Assembly: GCA_002840735.1 (NCBI GenBank)
Contig: PHBY01000003.1
Span: 62,001-126,000 of the forward strand
Length of the DNA stretch: 64,000 bases
Origin: Chloroflexi bacterium HGW-Chloroflexi-2
GTDB lineage: Bacteria; Chloroflexota; Anaerolineae; Anaerolineales; Anaerolineaceae
Direction of reading: 5' to 3'
The notes below the pieces were generated by a model. The model was not told where the DNA came from, made no database searches, and saw only the letters and a program-made list of their open reading frames with translations. The translations under genes were made by a program, and so were the position numbers. Below are positions 8,980-18,174 of the stretch, one piece after another; positions within the stretch are counted from its first letter, which is position 1, and each line of letters starts with the position of its first letter.

Positions 8980-10839
8980 GTGAATTCAAGAAATCAATCG
9001 TATATAATCTACTTGCTGCTATTTATTGCCATCATTGTTATGGCATTCTATAGTTTCAGTCAGCGTAGTAGTGTAGAAACTTTAACCATCAATCAGATTG
9101 CAGCAGATATTCGAGCTGGAAAAATTTCTGAGGTTGAAGAAAGCGAAAATCGTTTAAGAGTGAAATATCTGGAAGATGCGCGTGAGGGTTTGTCAACCAA
9201 AGAATCTACAGCGACATTGGTAGAACAATTATTAAATCTTGGGGTAACCCAGGAAGATTTGAATCCTGATAAAATCCGCATCGTCATCAAAGCGCCTAGT
9301 GCATGGGTTGGTGTACTGACCGCCTTGGGGTATATTCTACCTTTCTTAATTTTAGGTGGCGCATTCTTTTTCATTTTCCGGCAAGCGCAAGGCAGTAATA
9401 ATGCTGCCATGTCATTTGGAAAATCGAAAGCCAGAATGTTCACCGGTGATCATCCTACTGTAACTTTTGTAGATGTGGCCGGTGTGGAAGAGGCAAAGGA
9501 AGAATTGAAAGAGGTTGTCGAGTTTTTACGCGAACCTCAAAAATTTATTTCTTTAGGAGCACGTATACCGAAAGGTGTTTTATTAGTTGGTCCTCCAGGA
9601 ACAGGTAAAACATTGTTAGCCAAAGCAGTCTCAGGCGAAGCAGGTGTTCCATTCTTTTCTATCTCAGGTTCAGAGTTCGTTGAAATGTTTGTCGGTGTAG
9701 GCGCCAGTCGCGTTCGCGATTTATTTGATCAAGCCAAACGACATTCACCCTGTATCGTCTTTGTAGATGAAATTGATGCAGTAGGACGTCAACGCGGTGC
9801 TGGTTTAGGCGGGAGCCATGACGAACGTGAACAAACATTAAATCAGATGTTAGTGGAAATGGATGGTTTTGACACCGATACGAACATTATCATCATGGCA
9901 GCTACCAACAGGCCCGATATTCTTGATCCTGCCTTGCTACGACCCGGCCGTTTTGATCGCCGTGTCGTACTTGACAGACCCGATGTACGTGGAAGAGAAG
10001 CTATTCTCAAAGTACACGTGCGAGGAAAACCTCTGGAAGACAACATCGATTTAAGTGTAATCGCCCGTTCAACCCCAGGCTTTGTAGGTGCAGATCTCGA
10101 AAACCTGGTTAATGAAGCCGCAATTTTGGCTGCCAGACGAAATAAGACTCTGATTGGACAAAGTGAATTTGAAGAATCTATTGAGCGAGTGATCGCCGGA
10201 CCTGAGAGAAAAAGTCGTTTGATCAGTCAGGAAGAAAAGCGGATTGTTGCGTACCATGAAGCCGGACATGCCGTAGTCATGCATGTTTTACCAAATGGTG
10301 ACCCGGTTCAAAAAGTATCGATTATTTCACGCGGAATGGCTGCAGGATATACTCTCGCGTTACCTCAGGAAGACCGATTATTGATGGCAAAGAAGAAAAT
10401 GTTTGCAGATATGGTAGGGCTCCTTGGCGGAAGAGCAGCAGAAGAATTAGTGTTTGATGATATTACATCAGGTGCTTCCAATGATATTGAACGGGTCAGC
10501 AAATTAGCCAGGACAATGGTCATGCGAATGGGCATGAGTGAAGACCTGGGACCAATGGTTTATGGTCAAAAAGAAGAATTAATTTTCTTAGGTCGCGAAA
10601 TTTCCGAACAACGTGATTACTCAGAGAATGTTGCTGAAAAAATTGATAAGGAAGTTCGCTCCATCGTGAATGATGCCTATCGAGAAGCGAAGCAAATTCT
10701 GACAGATTACCGTGAAAAATTGGACGATGTAGCTACAAAATTATTAGAAGTTGAAACTTTATCAAAAGAAGAATTTGAAAAAATCTTCCCATCACCCTCC
10801 CCTAAGAAGAGTGGTGTGCCGGAATTACTAAAAGCATAA
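8980..10839 (+). CDS. ftsH: ATP-dependent zinc metalloprotease FtsH
   Basis: A 619-residue membrane protease that degrades misfolded membrane proteins and regulators. Two membrane segments flank a periplasmic domain ([16 protein letters not shown] near the start and [17 protein letters not shown] near residue 120). The AAA domain has Walker A GPPGTGKT, Walker [11 protein letters not shown] and the second region of homology. The zinc site HEAGH lies near residue 425. I chose GTG at 8980 because GGAGG at 8971-8975 precedes it; GTG at 8968 would lie upstream of that Shine-Dalgarno. The gene has its own promoter and terminator. Confidence 0.96.
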   Translation: MNSRNQSYIIYLLLFIAIIVMAFYSFSQRSSVETLTINQIAADIRAGKISEVEESENRLRVKYLEDAREGLSTKESTATLVEQLLNLGVTQEDLNPDKIRIVIKAPSAWVGVLTALGYILPFLILGGAFFFIFRQAQGSNNAAMSFGKSKARMFTGDHPTVTFVDVAGVEEAKEELKEVVEFLREPQKFISLGARIPKGVLLVGPPGTGKTLLAKAVSGEAGVPFFSISGSEFVEMFVGVGASRVRDLFDQAKRHSPCIVFVDEIDAVGRQRGAGLGGSHDEREQTLNQMLVEMDGFDTDTNIIIMAATNRPDILDPALLRPGRFDRRVVLDRPDVRGREAILKVHVRGKPLEDNIDLSVIARSTPGFVGADLENLVNEAAILAARRNKTLIGQSEFEESIERVIAGPERKSRLISQEEKRIVAYHEAGHAVVMHVLPNGDPVQKVSIISRGMAAGYTLALPQEDRLLMAKKKMFADMVGLLGGRAAEELVFDDITSGASNDIERVSKLARTMVMRMGMSEDLGPMVYGQKEELIFLGREISEQRDYSENVAEKIDKEVRSIVNDAYREAKQILTDYREKLDDVATKLLEVETLSKEEFEKIFPSPSPKKSGVPELLKA

Positions 10840-10846
10840 TTCAGAT

Positions 10847-10877
10847 AAAAGCACTGGTTCACACCAGTGCTTTTTTT
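10847..10877. terminator. Bidirectional terminator between ftsH and miaA
   Basis: Perfect 12-bp stem AAAAGCACTGGT (10847-10858) / ACCAGTGCTTTT (10863-10874) with a TCAC loop and a T run to 10877. The A run on the left arm lets it also serve the convergent miaA transcript, whose stop codon is at 10876. Confidence 0.92.
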
Positions 10878-11823
10878 ATTCCGGTTTTATCCACCCCCCT
10901 TCAGATTTTATATAATCAACGACTATTCTGTAATCTAATCCATCACTCTCAAACCACTTAATATTGGGATCATTGTCTTTAAACCAATTTGACTGGCGAC
11001 GAACATACGTACGCGAATTTCGTTTCATTAAAATAATAGCTTCTTCAAGTGAATTCTCACCTTGGATATATCCCGCAAGTTCCCGATATCCAATGGCAGA
11101 CATGGATGGTAATTTCGAAGAATAACCCAAATCAATCAATCTTCTCACTTCTTCTATGAATCCATTTTCTATCATCTTTTCAATTCGACCATCAATTCGT
11201 TGGTATAAAACGGATCGATCCCATCGGATTCCAATAATCTTTTGGCTATAACAGGATGCTTGCTGTTTACGTTGCTCTGAAAAGCGGTATCCAGTTTTCA
11301 ACATTACCTCAATCGCACGAACCGTTCTGCGTAAATTTCTAAAATCGATGATTTTCGCAGCCTCGGGGTCAACCTTCTGAAGAAATTCATATAACTTTAA
11401 TTTTCCAAAGCGTTCTGCGTAATTTTCAAGAAGTTCTCGCAACTCATGATCCGACTCTAATTCAGGCATTTCCCAATTATGTAAAATTGCATGAATGTAT
11501 TGCCCGGTTCCTCCAACGACAATTGGAATTTTTGACTCCTGATGCATTTTCGCAATAATCTCAGTAACTTGTTCTTTAAAAACAGCCACGCTGATTGTCT
11601 CATCCGGATCTGCGATATTAATCATATGATGTTTAATATTTCCCATCTCATTTTCATCAGGCTTAGCAGTCCCAATATCCATCATTCGATAGAAATATCT
11701 TGAGTCCGCAGATATGACCTCGGTATTCAATATGGTAGCTAATTGGATAGAGAGTGTTGTCTTTCCAGATGCGGTTGGTCCAACAATGAAAATTACTGGT
11801 TTTTCTAAATTACGCTTCCACAT
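10876..11823 (-). CDS. miaA: tRNA dimethylallyltransferase
   Basis: A 315-residue MiaA, which transfers dimethylallyl to N6 of A37 in tRNAs reading UNN codons. P-loop GPTASGKTT lies at residues 15-23, followed by VISADSRYFYRMMDIGTAKP. The middle has VVGGTGQYIHAIL, and the C-terminal part has RTYVRRQSNWFK. All are family signatures. The start overlaps the end of yraN by 14 nt, so translation is probably coupled. Confidence 0.96.
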   Translation of the reverse strand: MWKRNLEKPVIFIVGPTASGKTTLSIQLATILNTEVISADSRYFYRMMDIGTAKPDENEMGNIKHHMINIADPDETISVAVFKEQVTEIIAKMHQESKIPIVVGGTGQYIHAILHNWEMPELESDHELRELLENYAERFGKLKLYEFLQKVDPEAAKIIDFRNLRRTVRAIEVMLKTGYRFSEQRKQQASCYSQKIIGIRWDRSVLYQRIDGRIEKMIENGFIEEVRRLIDLGYSSKLPSMSAIGYRELAGYIQGENSLEEAIILMKRNSRTYVRRQSNWFKDNDPNIKWFESDGLDYRIVVDYIKSEGGWIKPE

Positions 11824-12169
11824 TTTTAAACCACATGATTTGAAATTTCTGGGTGTGTGGGCTTCGAATGATCGCGATTGTATCTATCCGCCAGTTTAGA
11901 TTATTTGCAGAAAGATGATCCAAATATTCATTGGCTACCATTTCAATTTTTTCAATTTTTTTTGTATTAACAGCTTCTTCAGGATACCCAAATTTTATGG
12001 AAGATCGGGTTTTTACTTCAAAAAAAACCAAATCATCATTTTCAAACCCAATTAAATCGATCTCCCCGGATGGGGTTCGATAATTTTTTTCAACGATTCG
12101 AATACCTCTAGCTTTAAGATATTTTTGTGCTGTTTCTTCACCCCAATGGGCTAATTCCTGTTTATCCAT
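11810..12169 (-). CDS. yraN: YraN/UPF0102 family endonuclease-like protein
   Basis: A 119-residue protein of the restriction-endonuclease-like fold. The core reads GEIDLIGFENDDLVFFEVKTR and carries the D...ExK catalytic pattern. The N-terminus GEETAQKYLKARGIRIVEKNYR is typical of UPF0102. The biological role of this widespread family is not settled. It forms a two-gene minus-strand unit with miaA. Confidence 0.93.
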   Translation of the reverse strand: MDKQELAHWGEETAQKYLKARGIRIVEKNYRTPSGEIDLIGFENDDLVFFEVKTRSSIKFGYPEEAVNTKKIEKIEMVANEYLDHLSANNLNWRIDTIAIIRSPHTQKFQIMWFKNVEA

Positions 12170-12288
12170 AATTGATTAAAAATTCTATCATGCTTGAAGA
12201 GATTCGAATTTAAATTCGTGCTAAACTTGACTATAACTGGTTAATTGCTTGCACAATTATTATCTTGGATGTCATATTTGGAGGGATT

Positions 12289-13443
12289 TTGCCGTCAGCC
12301 GAAATTATTACGATCGGGACAGAGCTTTTATTAGGGGAAATTCAGGATACAAACACACGATATATAGCCCGCTTCTTGCGCAATGAAGGTATAGACCTAT
12401 ATCGTACAACCATGATTGGCGATAATGAAAATCGAATAACATCTACCGTAATGGAGTCATTATCGCGATCAGATATTGTCATAACAACCGGAGGTCTGGG
12501 TCCAACGGTTGATGATCCCACCAGAAATGCAATTGCCAGAGCAATTGGCACTGAATTAGAGTTTCTGCCAGAACTCTGGGAACAAATTAAACAACGGTTT
12601 GAGCGGTTTGGCAGAAGACCTACGGAAAATAACAAAAAACAAGCCTATATTCCTATGGGAGCTATCGCAATTGAAAATGCTGTGGGAACCGCACCAGCTT
12701 TTTATTGTCTAATTGAAAATGGATTGATCATCTCATTACCTGGTGTACCAAAAGAATTGGAATACTTGTTAGAAAATCAAGTGAAAGGTATTCTTCGCGC
12801 TCAGTTTAACAATAAATATGTAATACAAACCTTCGTAATTCATACATCCGGAATTGGGGAATCAGTCATTGATGAAAAAATCGCTGATTTAGAAACGCTT
12901 TCCAACCCAACTGTTGGTATCGTTGCATATCCAGGTCAAACCGACATTAGAATCACAGCCAAGGCTATTAATAAAACAAAGGCAGAAAAAATGATCTCAA
13001 ACATTATGGACATAATCACACAAAGATTGGGTGGTTTTATTTTTGGATTTAATGAAGATACTCTTGACGAAGTCATTGCCAGGATATTGCTCAATTTGAA
13101 TATGAAAGTATGTTTGATTGAAAAAGGAACCGATCAACTGGTTACACAATTATTACAAAAATATAATATTCTGATTTCAGATTCGGCAAATTATAACCTT
13201 GAGAATGCAGACAGTCTTGAAAAAAGCCTGGAAAACCTTTACGAACAGATCAATCCAAATATACTCTTAGTAGCAGAACTCTCAAAAACAAATGAAAAAA
13301 GTGCAATGCTATCTATCAACTATATTCATGCCGACCAAAGAATTAATAAATCCTTTCAATTTGGTGGGCATGATAATCTCGCATTAACCTGGGCGGCAAA
13401 TACAATCATGCACTTTTTAAGGTCTCAACTCACACTAACCTGA
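12289..13443 (+). CDS. cinA: CinA-like protein with degenerate C-terminal domain
   Basis: About 384 residues. The N-terminal 170 residues are a MoaB/Mog-like domain (AEIITIGTELLLGEIQDTNT; GGLGPTVDDPTRNA), as in CinA ADP-ribose pyrophosphatases of pyridine-nucleotide salvage. A middle KOW-like region follows. The last 120 residues occupy the place of the PncC NMN deamidase domain, but the catalytic AESCTGG motif is missing; VCLIEKGTDQLV stands there. I prefer the TTG start at 12289, just after GGAGGG at 12280-12285; an in-frame TTG at 12265 lies before that Shine-Dalgarno. The next gene follows 12 nt later. Confidence 0.88.
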   Translation: MPSAEIITIGTELLLGEIQDTNTRYIARFLRNEGIDLYRTTMIGDNENRITSTVMESLSRSDIVITTGGLGPTVDDPTRNAIARAIGTELEFLPELWEQIKQRFERFGRRPTENNKKQAYIPMGAIAIENAVGTAPAFYCLIENGLIISLPGVPKELEYLLENQVKGILRAQFNNKYVIQTFVIHTSGIGESVIDEKIADLETLSNPTVGIVAYPGQTDIRITAKAINKTKAEKMISNIMDIITQRLGGFIFGFNEDTLDEVIARILLNLNMKVCLIEKGTDQLVTQLLQKYNILISDSANYNLENADSLEKSLENLYEQINPNILLVAELSKTNEKSAMLSINYIHADQRINKSFQFGGHDNLALTWAANTIMHFLRSQLTLT

Positions 13444-13455
13444 TCGGAGGAACGA

Positions 13456-15423
13456 ATGGAAAAAGTATCATTGATAATTAAAAACGCAAATGTATTGACG
13501 ATTGATGAAGAATTCAACCAATATTGTCCCGGGGCCGTGGTAATTGAAAATGATGTCATTAAAGCAGTTGGACTCGAATCTGAGATATTGGAAACATATA
13601 CAGCTGGTGAAATAATAGACGCCAACGGCAAAATATTAATGCCAGGATTGATTAATGCCCACACACATGTCCCCATGACGCTTTTGCGTGGATTGGCAGA
13701 TGATTTGCGATTGGACGTATGGTTGTTAGGCTACATGATGCCAGTCGAAAGAGAATATGTCACTCCGGAATTTGTTCAATTAGGTACTAAATTAGCCTGC
13801 GCAGAAATGATCCGATCCGGCATCACATGTTTTGCTGATATGTATTATTTTGAGGATGACGTGGCTGAAGCGACTGCTGAAGTGGGTTTACGTGCGGTTT
13901 GTTCAGAAAGTATTCTCAAATTTCCTACACCGGACGCTCAATCTTATGAAGAATCCTTAGCTTACTCTATAAAATTCATAGAGAAATGGAAAAACCATCC
14001 ACTTATTGTTCCTGCAATCGCTCCCCATGCCCCCTATACGTGTACACCAGAAATCATTGAAAAATCAAAAGAGATTGCCGTAAAATATGATATCCCGTTG
14101 CATATCCATCTGGCTGAAACCCAAAGCGAAGTCGAGAATGTGGTCGCTGAACATGGAATGCCTGTAATTCCTTACATGGATCACTTGAAATTGTTTGAAG
14201 CGAAAGTTATCGCCGCTCATTGTGTTCATATTGATCCAGGTGAAGTTCGAATGCTCAAAGCCAAAAATGCAGGTGTGGCGCATAATCCTTCCTCAAACTT
14301 GAAATTAGCCTCCGGGATCTCCCCCGTTAAACAAATGATGGACATAGGAATTAACGTTGGGATTGGAACGGACGGTCCTGCTTCGAATAATGACCTGGAT
14401 ATGTTTGAGGAAATTCGATTAACGACGTTCCTTGCGAAAGGATCTTCTGGAGATCCCACTGCGCTCCCTGCTAAAACCACCATTGCTATGGCTACCCGGA
14501 TTGGTGCTAAAGCTTTGCACATGGAAGATATTACCGGTTCCATAACGCCTGGAAAACGTGCAGATCTAATACTGATTGACATAAAGAAAATTCATAATTC
14601 TCCCTGGTTCAGGCATCTTCAGGATAGCCTTTATAGCCAGGTTGTCTATGCTGCGAAAGCCAATGATGTCTCTGATCTGATGGTAAATGGTAAATGGCTG
14701 ATGAAAGACCATCAACTATTAACCATCGAAGAAGAATCTTTGATGAAACAGGGGCAGGATTATGCCCAAAAAATTGATACTTTTTTGTTCCAGCGTGAAT
14801 CTTCTATTCTCTCAAAACTTGTCGCTATTGGTGGAACAATGGAGGGGGAAAGCTTCGAAGTCCAAATTAAAGTTTGTATTGATGACCCTGCTGAAATAAC
14901 AAATTCAATACTGAATAGTGGATTGAGTATTCAACGGAAACGTCATTACCACGAATATGACACTTACTTCTTTTTTGATGATCCTAAACAGGGTCGCTTA
15001 AGATATAGAGAAGACCATTTCATATCAGAAAAGAATGAAGTCATTAATGTTCGCTCTCGGCTCACGCTGATTGGAGAAAGTAGTGAAAAATATTTACCTC
15101 AGGAAGTGATGCTATCCAGATCCAGGTTTTATGCACCGGCAATGCAAAGTTTGAGGTTTTATAAAGAATATTTTAATCCTGCAAGCACAATCGAAGTGGA
15201 GAAAGATAGGAAACGATTTCTGGTAAGCTATAAAGATACTGAAATCTTTATTAATGTCGACACTTTCATTGTTCCAAATTTAGGTGCATATTTGGAAATC
15301 AAGAGTAGAACCTGGTCCAGGTTAGACGCAGAAATTAAATCCAAATTAGTTATTGAATTGATTGAGTTATTAGGTTTACAGAATAAATCCACAATTTCTA
15401 AAGACTATATAGAATTAGTTTAA
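13456..15423 (+). CDS. MTA/SAH deaminase-family amidohydrolase fused to a CYTH domain
   Basis: A 655-residue fusion. Residues 1-435 are an amidohydrolase close to methylthioadenosine/S-adenosylhomocysteine deaminase (mtaD): metal site HTH at 69-71, HLAETQSEV, IAAHCVHID and GIGTDGPASNNDLDMFEE. Residues 455-640 resemble a CYTH (class IV adenylate cyclase/triphosphatase) domain: charged strands with KVCID, RKRHYHEYDTYFFF, LRYRED, VRSRLTL, VEKDRKRF and LEIKSR. GGAGG precedes the ATG. The deaminase part has the full metal-site pattern. The CYTH call is from pattern only, and the canonical N-terminal ExExK motif is weak (EVQIKV). Confidence 0.85.
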   Translation: MEKVSLIIKNANVLTIDEEFNQYCPGAVVIENDVIKAVGLESEILETYTAGEIIDANGKILMPGLINAHTHVPMTLLRGLADDLRLDVWLLGYMMPVEREYVTPEFVQLGTKLACAEMIRSGITCFADMYYFEDDVAEATAEVGLRAVCSESILKFPTPDAQSYEESLAYSIKFIEKWKNHPLIVPAIAPHAPYTCTPEIIEKSKEIAVKYDIPLHIHLAETQSEVENVVAEHGMPVIPYMDHLKLFEAKVIAAHCVHIDPGEVRMLKAKNAGVAHNPSSNLKLASGISPVKQMMDIGINVGIGTDGPASNNDLDMFEEIRLTTFLAKGSSGDPTALPAKTTIAMATRIGAKALHMEDITGSITPGKRADLILIDIKKIHNSPWFRHLQDSLYSQVVYAAKANDVSDLMVNGKWLMKDHQLLTIEEESLMKQGQDYAQKIDTFLFQRESSILSKLVAIGGTMEGESFEVQIKVCIDDPAEITNSILNSGLSIQRKRHYHEYDTYFFFDDPKQGRLRYREDHFISEKNEVINVRSRLTLIGESSEKYLPQEVMLSRSRFYAPAMQSLRFYKEYFNPASTIEVEKDRKRFLVSYKDTEIFINVDTFIVPNLGAYLEIKSRTWSRLDAEIKSKLVIELIELLGLQNKSTISKDYIELV

Positions 15424-15451
15424 GTTTGTATGGAATTTCCGGGAGAGTTAT

Positions 15452-16924
15452 GTGAAAAAAAATCGTCCAATTAATATTTTGTTTATCGCATCAGAGGCAG
15501 CTCCGTTAATTAAAGTGGGAGGATTAGGCGATGTAGCTGGCTCATTACCCAAGGCGTTAAAAAATTTACTCCCCAATCAATTATCTGGAAATGAATTGGA
15601 TATACGACTGGTGATTCCATTCCATTCGATGATTAATCAAAAACTGGAAAATGTTCAATTAGTGTCTTCTTTTATGGTCAAACACAGTCATGGAAATATT
15701 CCTGCAAGGGTGTTTCTAACCAGTGTTGAAGGTGTCCCTGTTTATTTAATCGAGGGTGGTTCCATTCTTTCCGATCAAAATGTATATTCTTCAAATCCCG
15801 AGTATGATGCCAAAAAATACGTCTTTTTTTCTATCGCAGCGCTGGAAATGGTGAAGAACATAAATTGGCATGTAGATATTATCCATGCCAACGATTGGCA
15901 TACTGCCATTACCTGCTATGACTTAAAACTAAGGAAAGTTAACGACCCATTTTTTAGAAATACAAAGTCCGTTTTGTCCATGCACAATTTGCCTTATATG
16001 GGCGCTGGATCTGAAAGAATTTTAAATGAATTTGGATTGCCAAATTGTTCCTGTTCTGACCTGCCCGAATGGGCACGATCCATTCCGCTTCCGATTGGAA
16101 TGTATGCTGCAGATTTTTTATTGACCGTTTCTCCAAATTATGCGAACGAAATATTGACTCCAGATTACGGTTGTGGTTTACAGGATTTTTTGAATAAACG
16201 GAAAGATACCCTCGCAGGAATTCTTAACGGTTTGGATGAATCAAAATGGGACCCGATTACAGATAACAATTTACACTTCAATTATGACTCGACACAATTA
16301 GATAAACGATTAAAAAATAAATTAGCTCTTCAAACAGAATTTGGTCTTGAAAAAGACGATAAAATTCCACTTTTTATCATGGTCACAAGGATGGACCAGC
16401 AAAAAGGAGTCGATTTAGCCATCAGTGCATTAAGAATGGTTGCTGATTCTTCCTGGCAGGCAATCTTACTTGGAACCGGTGATCCTGTTATTGAATCAGC
16501 CTGCAGAAGCTTGGAAGTTGAAATGCCTTCAAAAGTCAGATCTGTCATACGATTCGATTTAAATTTATCAAAACGTATGTATGCAGGTGGAGATATTATT
16601 TTGATTCCATCCAGGTATGAACCCTGTGGACTGACTCAAATGATTGCGATGCGCTATGGTTGTGTGCCTCTGGCTAGATCAACAGGAGGTTTAAGCGACA
16701 CGATCATTGATGAAAATAATTCACAAAAAAATAATGGCTATTTATTCTCAGAACCAATCCCTGAAATTATGGCACAAACTTTAGTAAGAGCTATATCAGA
16801 TTATAAAGATCGACAAAAATGGCAAATCATTCAGTCCAATGGATTACAAACTGATTTTTCTTGGGAAAAATCAGCTATTGAGTATGCGAGTATTTACATT
16901 AAGCTGATTGAAGGAGAGAAATGA
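15452..16924 (+). CDS. glgA: Glycogen synthase (ADP-glucose type)
   Basis: A 490-residue GT5 glycosyltransferase that extends alpha-1,4-glucan from ADP-glucose. The substrate loop KVGGLGDV lies at residues 21-28. HANDWHTA and LSMHNLPYMGA mark the N-domain. The C-domain has VTRMDQQKGVDL and the E-x7-E region SRYEPCGLTQMIAMRYG. The start is GTG at 15452, 7 nt after GGGAGAG. glgC begins inside its stop codon (4-nt ATGA overlap), giving a coupled synthase-pyrophosphorylase pair. Confidence 0.95.
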   Translation: MKKNRPINILFIASEAAPLIKVGGLGDVAGSLPKALKNLLPNQLSGNELDIRLVIPFHSMINQKLENVQLVSSFMVKHSHGNIPARVFLTSVEGVPVYLIEGGSILSDQNVYSSNPEYDAKKYVFFSIAALEMVKNINWHVDIIHANDWHTAITCYDLKLRKVNDPFFRNTKSVLSMHNLPYMGAGSERILNEFGLPNCSCSDLPEWARSIPLPIGMYAADFLLTVSPNYANEILTPDYGCGLQDFLNKRKDTLAGILNGLDESKWDPITDNNLHFNYDSTQLDKRLKNKLALQTEFGLEKDDKIPLFIMVTRMDQQKGVDLAISALRMVADSSWQAILLGTGDPVIESACRSLEVEMPSKVRSVIRFDLNLSKRMYAGGDIILIPSRYEPCGLTQMIAMRYGCVPLARSTGGLSDTIIDENNSQKNNGYLFSEPIPEIMAQTLVRAISDYKDRQKWQIIQSNGLQTDFSWEKSAIEYASIYIKLIEGEK

Positions 16925-18174
16925 AAATAAGAGCTGTGATTCTGGCGGGTGGAGAAGGTACCAGACTGAAAGTTCTAACTTCAAAACGAGCAAAACCAGC
17001 AGTTTTTTTCGCCGGTAAATATCGAATTATTGATTTTCCCTTATCAAACTGTGTCAACTCCCAAATCAACGATGTGATGGTGCTCGCGCAATATCGACCG
17101 CAATCATTGATAGAACATATAGGGTCTGGCGCACCTTGGGATTTAAATCGAGATATTTCCGGTGGTATCCGAATCCTTACTCCATACAAAGCTCAGGCAT
17201 CAGATTGGTTTATTGGCACAGCGGATGCAGTTCAGCAAAATTTCACCTTCATTAAACGTGGGGATCCTGATCATATTTTAGTATTATCAGGTGACCATAT
17301 TTATGAAATGGATTATAGAAAAATGATCGACTTTCATCTTTCCAATGATGCAGATCTAACCATTTCTACCATCACGGTTCCTTATGAAGAAGCGTCACGG
17401 TATGGAATCATGCACTATGATGACAATTTCCGTGTGTTTGAATTTCTTGAAAAACCAGAAAATCCACCCGCAAACACAATCAATATGGGCATTTATTTAT
17501 TCAAACAGGAAATACTCAATCAGGAATTATGGAATGATCATATTCGTTCCGGATCTTTTCATGACTTCGGCAAGGATATTATTCCCAACATGATTAAAAA
17601 TAATGCCAGAGTGTTCGCCTTTCCTTATAGTGGATATTGGGTCGATGTTGGTACGATGGAAGCTTATTGGCAGGCGAATATGGACCTCTTATCAGACGAT
17701 ACAGCCTTTCAGGTATACAACCCCAAATGGATTATTCACACCAGAACTGAAGAACGCCCACCAGCGCTTATTAAAAAAGGTGCAATTGTAGAAAACAGTA
17801 TGATCTCTGATGGATGTGTAATTGAATCCGGTGCGATCGTCAGGAATTGTGTTTTCTCACCAGGTGTACACATTATGAATGATGTCGAAATCGATCAATC
17901 TATTTTATTCACAGATTGCCTGGTTGAAAAGAATTCAATAATCAACTGTAGTGTTCTGGATAAAAGAGTAAAAGTTGGTGAAAATTGTTTGATTGGTGAA
18001 AATAACTCAGATTTCCAAATAACTGTGATTGGAAAAGATTCTATCGTTCCATCCGGATGGACAGTTCAATCAAATGCAATTATTGGACCGGATGTAATCC
18101 CTGACGACTATAATACAAATCTGGTAAAATCGGGTGAATTTGTTCAAACAAGGAGATTACCATATGAAATCTAA
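16921..18174 (+). CDS. glgC: Glucose-1-phosphate adenylyltransferase
   Basis: A 417-residue ADP-glucose pyrophosphorylase, the committed step of bacterial glycogen synthesis. N-terminal nucleotidyltransferase signature LAGGEGTRL and RAKPAVFFAGKYRIIDF; SGDHIYEMDY marks the metal site; FLEKPENP binds sugar phosphate. A left-handed beta-helix of hexapeptide repeats follows (about 280-390). The family usually reads GGGxGTRL, so AGGEGTRL is a minor variant. ATGA overlap with glgA; malQ starts 11 nt before its stop. Confidence 0.95.
   Translation: MKIRAVILAGGEGTRLKVLTSKRAKPAVFFAGKYRIIDFPLSNCVNSQINDVMVLAQYRPQSLIEHIGSGAPWDLNRDISGGIRILTPYKAQASDWFIGTADAVQQNFTFIKRGDPDHILVLSGDHIYEMDYRKMIDFHLSNDADLTISTITVPYEEASRYGIMHYDDNFRVFEFLEKPENPPANTINMGIYLFKQEILNQELWNDHIRSGSFHDFGKDIIPNMIKNNARVFAFPYSGYWVDVGTMEAYWQANMDLLSDDTAFQVYNPKWIIHTRTEERPPALIKKGAIVENSMISDGCVIESGAIVRNCVFSPGVHIMNDVEIDQSILFTDCLVEKNSIINCSVLDKRVKVGENCLIGENNSDFQITVIGKDSIVPSGWTVQSNAIIGPDVIPDDYNTNLVKSGEFVQTRRLPYEI

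Noticed and set aside
9093-9443. Minus-strand open frame opposite ftsH
   Set aside because: Antisense to the conserved FtsH N-domain and membrane region; composition is that of a shadow frame.
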